A DNA stretch of 5,636 nt from positions 1 through 5,636 of the forward strand of contig JAEYRK010000087.1 in assembly GCA_023435645.1 (NCBI GenBank), read 5' to 3'. Positions 1 through 5,635 of this stretch are shown one piece after another (positions within the stretch are counted from its first letter, which is position 1; every line of letters begins with the position of its first letter). The stretch comes from Bacillota bacterium. Lineage in GTDB: Bacteria > Bacillota > Clostridia > Lachnospirales > Lachnospiraceae. Position numbers and translations under genes: made by a program. The notes beneath the pieces were generated by a model that saw only the letters and a list, made by a program, of their open reading frames with translations, searched no databases and had not been told where the DNA came from.

Positions 1-250
1 CCATGCCGACAAAGTCCTCTGCATAGGAGATTAAGCCCCCCGGCTTGTCGGTTCTGGAGGCTAGCTGGGAAATTGCCAGGCATCCAAAGACAATGGCGAA
101 GGCAGCTATGATAAATACAATAATCCCAAGCAGAACACTACCTTCGGTGTAAAGCAGAATATCATCTGATTTAAAAAATATACCGGAACCGATCACGATT
201 CCGGTAATCATGGTAATTGCAGTAACTAGTCCATAAATTCTCTTGTTCAT
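1..250 (-). CDS. APC-superfamily amino acid permease, N-terminal part (cut by window edge)
   Basis: Only the first 83 residues are present; the gene runs off the left edge. The visible part has a short basic N-terminus (MNKR), then a first membrane segment (about residues 7-26) with the glycine-rich GIVIGSGIFF motif. In APC transporters the unwound part of helix 1 at this motif binds the substrate amino and carboxyl groups. A second hydrophobic segment follows (about 38-60), and then the SRTDKPGGLISYAEDFVG stretch typical of the loop into helix 3. It should be an inner-membrane, secondary amino acid or amine transporter; the substrate cannot be read from this fragment. I chose the ATG at 250, preceded by AGAGAGGA with a rather long 12-base spacer. 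An in-frame ATG at 280 would add ten residues but has only a weak GAAGAA upstream. It lies 110 bases beyond the cyclase gene and has its own promoter candidate. Confidence 0.85.
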   Translation of the reverse strand, partial: MNKRIYGLVTAITMITGIVIGSGIFFKSDDILLYTEGSVLLGIIVFIIAAFAIVFGCLAISQLASRTDKPGGLISYAEDFVGM

Positions 251-317
251 CCTGTTGATAGATCCTCTCTGTGTTTTCATAAAATAGTAATCAATTCTTC
301 CCTAAATAACCTATTTT

Positions 318-346
318 ATCTTATTCTTATCCATAGTATCTGTCAA
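318..346 (-). promoter_or_regulatory. Predicted sigma-A promoter of the permease gene
   Basis: Read on the minus strand, a perfect -35 box TTGACA (341-346) is followed by a 17-base spacer and TAAGAT (318-323), a 4/6 match to the -10 consensus. Transcription would start near 311. This gives a leader of about 60 bases to the ATG at 250, or about 30 to the ATG at 280. The perfect -35 with ideal spacing is the best vegetative promoter match in the window. It suggests the permease can be transcribed separately from the zwf-cyclase genes upstream. It is a prediction from consensus only. Confidence 0.55.
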
Positions 347-351
347 CAGAT
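338..351. promoter_or_regulatory. Palindrome overlapping the permease -35 box (candidate operator)
   Basis: The 14 bases ATCTGT-CA-ACAGAT form a perfect 6-2-6 inverted repeat that contains the whole -35 hexamer of the permease promoter. A two-base centre is too tight for an RNA hairpin loop of this size, and the site lies upstream of the predicted transcript start. A dimeric DNA-binding protein site is therefore a better reading than a terminator. Binding there would block polymerase, as expected for a repressor. The regulator family cannot be named from the sequence. Confidence 0.35.
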
Positions 352-360
352 GATTATTTA

Positions 361-1002
361 TCATGACTTGATCAAATATGCTCTGACCGGTGCTGCTTCT
401 GCCCCTCTTATCATGATCGGAGCTGCGGATAATAGATATTCTCCTTCCTCGATGTCCTTCAGGCATAATCCTTCTAAAATGACAGCACCTATCTCAAAAA
501 GCTGAATATGGGTTTCATGCTCCGGTTGATTCCGCTCGATCCCGAGGGAATCAATTCCGACACCGATGACTCTATGTCCCTTTAAATACTCCGCTCCTGT
601 TTTGTCCAGATAGACAAACTCCTTTTCTAAAATATCCTCAAAGGAATTCCTGGTCTTAAGTAGCAGAAAGCTTCCGTCCGGAATCTCTTTACCTGCTAGG
701 TCCTCCATCGTGATCTTCTCCCGAACCTTCGTTAAGTCCAGAACCCGGCAAGGGGTTACTACCTGGGATAAATGAAGTGTTTCCACCGTAGTACCCTCAG
801 GGATCATATGAAGTGAGCGGTCGATATGGCTTCCCGTATGGAGATTCATATGAAGCTTGCTTTCATATACGGTTCCTGTATTGAAATCACTGACAACGCG
901 AAGCTCCGGCCTTTTCTCCTCCTTACCCTTGTAGACTGGCATCGAGGGCATAATAGGCGTGGAGATATCATAAATTTGCATCCTGTCCGTAGCTATATTC
1001 AT
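361..1002 (-). CDS. Metal-dependent cyclase / kynurenine formamidase-family hydrolase
   Basis: A complete 213-residue protein, the usual size for the cyclase family (kynurenine formamidase KynB, isatin hydrolase and relatives). The metal-binding signature is visible: H55-T-G-S-H59-I-D61 followed by H65, corresponding to the family motif HxGTHxDxPxH. A second part, H165 plus E177 in ILEGL, provides the remaining active-site positions. The family proline before the last histidine is replaced (DRSLH instead of DAPLH) and the motif threonine is serine, so it is not a textbook KynB. Family members hydrolyse amide or cyclic amide bonds in the cytoplasm; the substrate here is unknown, and no tryptophan-degradation genes are nearby. 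The ATG at 1002 has an excellent AAGGAGG seven bases upstream, which decides it over the ATG at codon 8. It starts 19 bases after the zwf stop, so it is very probably co-transcribed with zwf. Confidence 0.88.
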   Translation of the reverse strand: MNIATDRMQIYDISTPIMPSMPVYKGKEEKRPELRVVSDFNTGTVYESKLHMNLHTGSHIDRSLHMIPEGTTVETLHLSQVVTPCRVLDLTKVREKITMEDLAGKEIPDGSFLLLKTRNSFEDILEKEFVYLDKTGAEYLKGHRVIGVGIDSLGIERNQPEHETHIQLFEIGAVILEGLCLKDIEEGEYLLSAAPIMIRGAEAAPVRAYLIKS

Positions 1003-1021
1003 CCCAAAACCTCCTTATTAA

Positions 1022-2530
1022 TTATATGGTCCACCATTTCCTTCCGTCTCTTGCCAGCAGCTCAAAGCTTCTCACAGGACCCATGGAGCCTGCATCATAA
1101 TTCGGAAATTTCGCTCTTCTCTGCTCTCTGTAACGAATGATCCGGTCAGCAACGGTCCAGGCTGCCTCCACTTCATCCCAACGGGAGAACAGAGTGGCAT
1201 CCCCGCGGAGAATATCATAAATCAGCCGTTCATAGGCTTCCGGTGTGTTTCCCTGCGTCGGGCTGACATAGCTGGTATCCATCTTTGTAGGTATGATATC
1301 ATTATGGGTGCTGAAGTCCTTTGTATTGAACTGGAAGAAAACGCCGACATTGGGCTGAATCCTGATGACAAGCAGATTCGGCTCCTGAATGTTTTTATCC
1401 TTGAAATAAAGGATATTCGGCAGGTCCTTAAACTGAATCACAATCTCAGCTGAGCTACTTCCCAACCGTTTTCCTGTTCGAATATAGAAGGGGGTTCCTG
1501 CCCATCTGAAATTATTGATGTGAAGCCTCAGGGCAACGAAGGTTTCGGTATTTGAATCCGCCGGGACATTGGATTCCTCCTGATATCCGGGAACCGGTGC
1601 TCCATCTATCGTACCTCTGCCATATTGTCCGAAAACCACATTATCTCTTAAGAACTCCGGACTGATATCCTCGATTGCCTGTATCACCTTAAGCTTCTCT
1701 GTACGGATGGAATCCGTCTTCAGATTAACCGGTGGTTCCATCGCCACCAGGGATAATATCTGCAGGATATGGTTCTGAAGCATATCCCTCATGGCACCGG
1801 AATGCTCATAATAACCGCCCCTTGTTCCAACACCCAGCTTCTCTGTCAGGGATATCTGTATATTATCAATAAACTTATTATTCCATATGGACTCAAAGAT
1901 GGAATTACAGAATCGCAATACCATAATATTCTGGATCATTTCCTTCCCAAGGTAATGATCGATTCGGTAGATACTGCTTTCATCAAAAACCTCTAAGAGC
2001 TTATTATTCAGGTTGCTGGCAGTAATCAAATCCTTCCCGAAGGGCTTCTCTATAATCAGCCTGCTATAGCTTCCCTGAGATCTGGCCATATCACTGGCCT
2101 GAAGCCCCTGTACAATAGTTTCAAAGTATTCCGGTGCCACCGCCAGATAGAATACCCTGTTTCCCTCTGTTCCACTGATTTTGTCAAGCTCCGTTAAGTA
2201 TGTTTTCAAACCCTGGTAACCAGATTTGTCCGTAAAATCAAACTGGTAATAATGGATCATTTCCTTCAATAGCATCCATTGATCCTCATTCAATTTATTT
2301 CTGGAGTGCTTTTCAACGGAATCATGGATATCCTTCCGGTATTCTTCCTCCGATTTATCCCTGCGACCGACGGCTACCACTTTAAAATGCTTCGGGAGTA
2401 ATCCGTCCAAAAGCATATTATATAAGGCGGGCATCAGCTTCCTATGGGTCAGATCGCCGGTACCGCCAAAAATCACTAAAATTGCTGCCAAACTATCATC
2501 CCCCTGATGATTCCCATTTTCCACATTCAT
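1022..2530 (-). CDS. zwf: Glucose-6-phosphate 1-dehydrogenase
   Basis: Oxidises glucose 6-phosphate to 6-phosphogluconolactone with production of NAD(P)H, the first step of the oxidative pentose phosphate pathway, in the cytoplasm. The 502 residues are full length for the family. The N-terminal Rossmann part has FGGTGDLTHRKL (21-32) and R56-R57, placed like the NADP-phosphate-binding arginine of the Leuconostoc enzyme. EKPFG (161-165) carries substrate lysine K162. RIDHYLGKE (189-197) is the family signature, with D191 and H192, and MLQNH supplies the catalytic base H254. The spacing K162-H192-H254 equals the known K148-H178-H240 of the Leuconostoc enzyme, so the active site looks intact. The start at 2530 follows GGAAGGAGG by seven bases. 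It lies 282 bases after gnd, separated by a 14-bp repeat array, and 19 bases before the cyclase gene. No 6-phosphogluconolactonase gene is present in the window. Confidence 0.97.
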   Translation of the reverse strand: MNVENGNHQGDDSLAAILVIFGGTGDLTHRKLMPALYNMLLDGLLPKHFKVVAVGRRDKSEEEYRKDIHDSVEKHSRNKLNEDQWMLLKEMIHYYQFDFTDKSGYQGLKTYLTELDKISGTEGNRVFYLAVAPEYFETIVQGLQASDMARSQGSYSRLIIEKPFGKDLITASNLNNKLLEVFDESSIYRIDHYLGKEMIQNIMVLRFCNSIFESIWNNKFIDNIQISLTEKLGVGTRGGYYEHSGAMRDMLQNHILQILSLVAMEPPVNLKTDSIRTEKLKVIQAIEDISPEFLRDNVVFGQYGRGTIDGAPVPGYQEESNVPADSNTETFVALRLHINNFRWAGTPFYIRTGKRLGSSSAEIVIQFKDLPNILYFKDKNIQEPNLLVIRIQPNVGVFFQFNTKDFSTHNDIIPTKMDTSYVSPTQGNTPEAYERLIYDILRGDATLFSRWDEVEAAWTVADRIIRYREQRRAKFPNYDAGSMGPVRSFELLARDGRKWWTI

Positions 2531-2643
2531 ACGAATTCCTCCTTCCTGTATCTTAGCGGCTAATGCTATATAAAATCCGCTTATCTAATTGATGTCAGTA
2601 ATTTAATCAATCATAGACTCACCTGTGGACAGAGTATTTATAG
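2531..2643 (-). promoter_or_regulatory. zwf leader with weak promoter candidates and strong RBS
   Basis: This is the unique sequence between the repeat array and zwf. Two promoter readings are possible on the minus strand. One is TTGATT (2605-2610), 17 bases, TAGATA (2582-2587). The other is CTGACA (2593-2598) with a TATATA (2567-2572) at a long spacing of 20. Neither is convincing alone, but the region is AT-rich and could allow zwf expression independent of gnd. The only firm signal is the GGAAGGAGG ribosome binding site just before the zwf start. I see no stem followed by a T-run, so read-through from gnd is not blocked by an obvious intrinsic terminator. Confidence 0.25.
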
Positions 2644-2809
2644 CCTTTACCTGGTGTCTGTATTTGGTGTAATGTATATGATGCCCTGTATTTGGAGCCC
2701 TGTACTTGGTGCCCTGTACTAGCTTTCCTATACTTGTTTCCCTGTACTTGCTTCCCTGTACTTGCTTCCCTGTACTTGGTGCCCTTTACTAGCTTTCCTG
2801 TATATTTCT
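2644..2809. repeat. Degenerate 14-bp tandem repeat array between gnd and zwf
   Basis: Nine consecutive 14-base units run from 2684 to 2809 without gaps. The plus-strand consensus is CCCTGTACTTGSTK, or AAGCAAGTACAGGG as transcribed. Units at 2740 and 2754 are identical (CCCTGTACTTGCTT), as are those at 2698 and 2768 (CCCTGTACTTGGTG). Three decayed units of 13-14 bases extend the array to about 2644. There is higher-order order too: units 2-4 (2698-2739) resemble units 7-9 (2768-2809) in the same sequence, a 70-base, five-unit period. The array begins three bases after the gnd stop codon and would be transcribed in any gnd-zwf message. Period 14 is not a multiple of three, so it was not shaped as a simple coding repeat. 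There is no spacer-repeat pattern of a CRISPR. Function is unknown; replication slippage explains its growth. Confidence 0.9.
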
Positions 2810-2812
2810 CTG

Positions 2813-4210
2813 CTACCACTGGGTATGGAACACACCGTCCCTATCCTTTCTCTGATAGGTGTGGGCGCCAAAATAATCCCTTTGTGCCTGCAAGAGATTC
2901 ATCGGAAGCTCCTCGGATCGGTAGCTGTCATAATAAGCAAGTGCACTGCTAAAGCCAGGTACCGATATTCCCGCTGTAATTGCCAGCTTAACCACCTCTC
3001 TCCACTCTACCTGGTACTGACCCACGATATCCCGGAAATAATCCTCCAGTAACAGATTGTTCAGATTAGGGTTCTTCTCATAGGCTCTCATAATATGATT
3101 CAAAAACTGTGCTCTGATAATACAGCCGCCTCTAAAAATCTTCGCAATATCTCCTAGTCTAAGCTCCCATCCATAGGTAATAGAGGCAGCCCTCATCAGT
3201 CCGAAGCCCTGAGCATAGGAGCAAATCTTGCTGGCATAGAGCGCCCGCCTTACTGCCTCCACCATATCCCCGGAAGCATGCTCCAATAAAACAGGTCCCT
3301 TCAGTATGCCGCTGGCGTGGACCCGCTCCTCCTTCATCGAGGACAAATATCTCTCATATACGGCTGCAGTGATCGTAGGGGTAGGCACTCCCAGATTCAA
3401 TGAGATCTGCCCGGTCCATTTACCGGTTCCCTTCTGTCCTGCAGAATCCAAAATAAGATCCACCAGGTATCTCCCTGTCTCCGGATCCTTTTTTGTAAAG
3501 ATGTCTGCTGTTATATCAATCAAATAGCTGTTCAGCTCTCCCCTGTTCCAATCAGAAAACACCTTATGGAATTCAGGAGGTGTGAGGCCGATGGCCCGCT
3601 TCAAGATATCGTAAGCCTCACAAATTAATTGCATATCCGCATATTCGATTCCGTTATGGACCATTTTAACGAAATGTCCTGCTCCCTCCTTACCGATATA
3701 GGTACAGCAGGGCTCATCCTCCACCTTAGCAGCTATCGCAGTAAGGACCGGCTCCAGCATCCCATAAGCGGCTTCATCACCGCCGGGCATGATCGCAGGG
3801 CCCTTCCTGGCTCCTTCTTCTCCTCCGGAAATACCGGTTCCCAGGAAATGATAGCCGGCATCCTCAAGCTCCTTGCTTCTGCGGATGGTATCCTGGTAAT
3901 TGGAATTACCACCATCCATAATCAGATCTCCCTTACTGATCAGTGGCAGCAGCTGCCGGATGGTTTGATCCACTGCATCCCCTGCCTGCACCATCAGTAT
4001 GATTCTTCTGGGTAGTTCCAAGGCATCTATAAAATCCTTTAGGGAATAAGTCCCGATAATATCCTTTCCCTCTGCTTCCTTCATTAATTCCTGCGTCTTT
4101 TCCGGTGAACGGTTATAGGCTGCGACGGAAAATCCATGATCTGCAATATTCAATGCCAGATTTCTTCCCATTACAGCGAGTCCGATCACACCAACCTGTT
4201 GTTTTGTCAT
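2813..4210 (-). CDS. gnd: 6-phosphogluconate dehydrogenase, decarboxylating
   Basis: Converts 6-phosphogluconate to ribulose 5-phosphate and CO2 with production of NAD(P)H, the third step of the oxidative pentose phosphate pathway. The 465 residues match the long homodimeric form of the family. The N-terminal Rossmann fold has GLAVMGRNLALNI (10-22), and R34 in NRS suggests NADP preference. GGNSN holds N102, and ISGGEEGARKGP (127-138) holds the substrate-binding S128-G129-G130. The catalytic stretch KMVHNGIEY gives K182, H185, N186 and E189. QKGTGKWT (259-266), R287, and the C-terminal QRDYFGAHTY with R444 and H450 complete the substrate site across the dimer. The ATG at 4210 follows GGAGG by seven bases. 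A small ORF ends 31 bases upstream and probably shares its transcript; zwf follows after a repeat array. Confidence 0.97.
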   Translation of the reverse strand: MTKQQVGVIGLAVMGRNLALNIADHGFSVAAYNRSPEKTQELMKEAEGKDIIGTYSLKDFIDALELPRRIILMVQAGDAVDQTIRQLLPLISKGDLIMDGGNSNYQDTIRRSKELEDAGYHFLGTGISGGEEGARKGPAIMPGGDEAAYGMLEPVLTAIAAKVEDEPCCTYIGKEGAGHFVKMVHNGIEYADMQLICEAYDILKRAIGLTPPEFHKVFSDWNRGELNSYLIDITADIFTKKDPETGRYLVDLILDSAGQKGTGKWTGQISLNLGVPTPTITAAVYERYLSSMKEERVHASGILKGPVLLEHASGDMVEAVRRALYASKICSYAQGFGLMRAASITYGWELRLGDIAKIFRGGCIIRAQFLNHIMRAYEKNPNLNNLLLEDYFRDIVGQYQVEWREVVKLAITAGISVPGFSSALAYYDSYRSEELPMNLLQAQRDYFGAHTYQRKDRDGVFHTQW

Positions 4211-4241
4211 AGTATCTCCTCCATATTAAATATAATATATG

Positions 4242-4406
4242 TCATCCAGTAATTTCATATCCTTTTGCTGATAGAGATTCTTTGATTTGATCTAGACTTA
4301 GTCTCTTTAACACTGCTCCCTTTGAAATTGTCATAAACCTGCCCGCTGTCTGTAGCATCCCCGGTTTAAGAATATCAGAAAAGCCATTAAGCTCAATCAT
4401 CTCCAT
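4242..4406 (-). CDS. Unrecognised 54-residue small protein upstream of gnd
   Basis: I do not recognise this protein. It begins MEMIELNGFSDILKPG and ends KGYEITG, with no cysteine, signal peptide or membrane segment. Residues about 28-49 (SKGAVLKRLSLDQIKESLSA) look amphipathic and helical, with a mix of basic and acidic residues, so a small soluble, perhaps DNA- or protein-binding, peptide is conceivable. Support for it being real comes from its signals. GGAGG sits exactly seven bases before the ATG, a promoter and regulator site lie just upstream, and it ends 31 bases before the gnd start in an otherwise empty gap. A second ATG at codon 3 is a less well-spaced start. It may be a co-expressed small protein or a leader peptide whose translation affects gnd. 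There is no evidence for a specific function. Confidence 0.68.
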   Translation of the reverse strand: MEMIELNGFSDILKPGMLQTAGRFMTISKGAVLKRLSLDQIKESLSAKGYEITG

Positions 4407-4413
4407 AATCCAT

Positions 4414-4418
4414 CCTCC
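4414..4418 (-). promoter_or_regulatory. Ribosome binding site of the small ORF
   Basis: GGAGG read on the minus strand, within GGTGGAGGATGG, is followed by a seven-base spacer and the ATG at 4406. The same spacing is seen for gnd, zwf and the cyclase gene in this window. It is the main reason to treat the short frame as a translated gene. An earlier ATG at 4423 opens only an eight-codon frame and has no such site. Confidence 0.65.
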
Positions 4419-4444
4419 ACCATAGACTTAACGATGATTTATGT

Positions 4445-4457
4445 TTCTTATATCATA
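4445..4457 (-). promoter_or_regulatory. Predicted promoter of the small ORF-gnd(-zwf-cyclase) unit
   Basis: On the minus strand TATGAT (4452-4457) matches the -10 consensus at five of six bases and predicts a start near 4445, giving a 38-base leader to the small ORF. The sequence 17 bases upstream, CAGAAT, is a poor -35, which is usual for activator-dependent promoters. An overlapping alternative is TATAAG (4447-4452) preceded by TGA, an extended -10 form, with a start near 4440. Sequence alone does not decide between them. The upstream palindrome fits the first choice best. Confidence 0.5.
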
Positions 4458-4478
4458 GATTGGTTTGGAAGAATATTC

Positions 4479-4494
4479 TGTGATTCAAGTCACA
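4479..4494. promoter_or_regulatory. Crp/Fnr-family type binding site (TGTGA-N6-TCACA)
   Basis: A perfect 5-bp inverted repeat, TGTGA and TCACA, separated by TTCAAG on the plus strand. This is the exact core of the Crp consensus and of several Crp/Fnr-family boxes in Firmicutes. Its centre at 4486.5 lies at -41.5 relative to the start predicted by the TATGAT box, the position of class II activator sites. If the alternative -10 is used, the centre would be near -46.5, which fits less well. A Crp/Fnr-type activator linked to redox or oxygen state or to a small ligand is the natural inference. No such regulator gene is in the window. Confidence 0.55.
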
Positions 4495-4546
4495 CTTTTG
4501 CTTCTGTTTTCATTAGACCTTAATCACAATACTTTAATAAGCTCTA

Positions 4547-5602
4547 TCAGAATACCAGCTCTTCAAATAGGGCTCTGACTGTGGTCATTTCCTTCAGACG
4601 GTGTATATTCTCTCCGCAGAATACCAGCCCTTCCTTAATATTACCCTTAACGGCTTCAATTAGCGCCTTTGTGATACAATAAGGGGTTTCCTTCGGATTG
4701 CAGTGTTCAAGACAGTTGAAGCATTTTTTCACCGGTATCCTGCTGACATTAACCCGCTCCAGAAAGGAGTTGAATATGGCACGACCCGGCATTCCCACCG
4801 GACTGGTGACAATCTGAATATTTTCCTTCCTTACACCAAGATAGGCCTGCTTATACTCCTCACTGGCGTCGCATTCCTCCGTCACTACAAATCTTGATGC
4901 AATCTGTACCCCATCCGCACCAAGGGAAAGTGCATGGCGGATGTCCTCCCGGTCAAAGATTCCGCCTGCCAAGATAACAGGAATCCTCCTCTGATACTTT
5001 TCTTCATATTCCTTCTTATATGCGATGATGCTTTTGATTTCAGCCTCATAAGAAAGCTCATCAAATTGCTCCAGCTGATCCTTCGTAAATCCCAGATGTC
5101 CCCCTGCCCTGGGTCCTTCTATCACAATAAAATCCGCAGTCGTCTGATATTTTCTGTCCCACATTTTTAGGATGACATTGGTAGCCTTGAGACTTGATAC
5201 AATCGGGGCAATCCTCGTATGATAGCCCCGTACCAGCTCAGGAAGAGTTATCGGGAGCCCAGCACCGGATATGATTACATCCGTACCTGCCTCACAGGCA
5301 GCTCTGACATAGCATTCATACTGCTTGGTCGCTACCATGATATTCACTCCTACGATGCCACCGCATGCATTCTGCCTTGCAAACGCAAGGTGCTTACCAA
5401 TTGCCCTCAGATTTGCTTCCATCTGATGCCTTTCAAAATCCGGCTCATCATAGCCAATCTGAGCCGTTGAGATGATTCCGATTCCACCCTCCCTCGCTAC
5501 TGCTCCTGCCAGCTTCCCTCTGCTGATACCGACTCCCATACCTCCCTGAATGATTGGAAATCTGGCGATCAGGTTACCAATGGCCAATGGTTTCATATTC
5601 AT
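4547..5602 (-). CDS. Nitronate monooxygenase / 2-nitropropane dioxygenase-family flavoprotein
   Basis: An FMN-dependent TIM-barrel oxidoreductase of the nitronate monooxygenase / FabK-like superfamily, 351 residues from the chosen start. Counting from that ATG, the FMN-contacting IIQGGMGVGIS is at about 17-27, GVNIMVA at 85-91, GAGLPITLPEL at 113-123, and EGPRAGGHLG at 162-171 with the family histidine H169. The phosphate-binding VILAGGIFD (209-217) and GADGVQIASRF (228-238) follow. Unlike short family members, it has a C-terminal C-x2-C-x3-C-x7-C cluster (C294, C297, C301, C309) plus C329. The real substrate may be a nitronate, a quinone or an enoyl thioester; the family name does not settle it. 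The ATG at 5602 is preferred over a TTG at 5608 because AAAGGAG is ten bases from the ATG but only four from the TTG. A separate unit from gnd is likely. Confidence 0.88.
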   Translation of the reverse strand: MNMKPLAIGNLIARFPIIQGGMGVGISRGKLAGAVAREGGIGIISTAQIGYDEPDFERHQMEANLRAIGKHLAFARQNACGGIVGVNIMVATKQYECYVRAACEAGTDVIISGAGLPITLPELVRGYHTRIAPIVSSLKATNVILKMWDRKYQTTADFIVIEGPRAGGHLGFTKDQLEQFDELSYEAEIKSIIAYKKEYEEKYQRRIPVILAGGIFDREDIRHALSLGADGVQIASRFVVTEECDASEEYKQAYLGVRKENIQIVTSPVGMPGRAIFNSFLERVNVSRIPVKKCFNCLEHCNPKETPYCITKALIEAVKGNIKEGLVFCGENIHRLKEMTTVRALFEELVF

Positions 5603-5612
5603 ATACAAACGT

Positions 5613-5619
5613 CTCCTTT
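5613..5619 (-). promoter_or_regulatory. Ribosome binding site deciding the flavoprotein start
   Basis: AAAGGAG on the minus strand lies ten bases before the ATG at 5602, four before a TTG at 5608 and sixteen before a second ATG at 5596. The middle position of the ATG at 5602 and the rarity of TTG favour that ATG, though the spacing is slightly long. Confidence 0.55.
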
Positions 5620-5626
5620 ACCAAGC

Positions 5627-5635
5627 ATTATACCA
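5627..5635 (-). promoter_or_regulatory. Extended -10 element upstream of the flavoprotein gene
   Basis: TGGTATAAT on the minus strand is a perfect -10 hexamer with the TG extension. It predicts a start near 5620 and a leader of about 18 bases that still contains the ribosome binding site. The -35 region lies outside the window, so the promoter cannot be fully judged. Confidence 0.45.

Noticed and set aside
350..364. ATGAT-N5-ATCAT inverted repeat at the cyclase stop codon as a terminator
   Set aside because: The stem is five AT-rich pairs with no following T-run, so it would be too weak for an intrinsic terminator.
826..1140. Plus-strand open frame of 104 codons across the cyclase-zwf junction
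   Set aside because: It is antisense to two well-supported genes, has no recognisable domain, and lacks a good ribosome binding site.
2644..2809. CRISPR array
   Set aside because: The units are 14 bases and contiguous, with no unique spacers, and no cas genes are present.
2692..3052. Plus-strand frames rich in Cys, Pro and Leu over the repeat array and the gnd 3' end
   Set aside because: The odd composition comes from reading the 14-bp array; the rest is antisense to conserved gnd coding sequence.
4495..4546. Intrinsic terminator after the flavoprotein gene
   Set aside because: No GC-rich stem with a T-run could be found on the minus strand; only short AT-rich partial repeats are present.
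5603..5608. TTG at 5608 as start of the flavoprotein
   Set aside because: It sits only four bases after the ribosome binding site, while a nearby ATG at 5602 has more normal spacing and is a stronger start codon.
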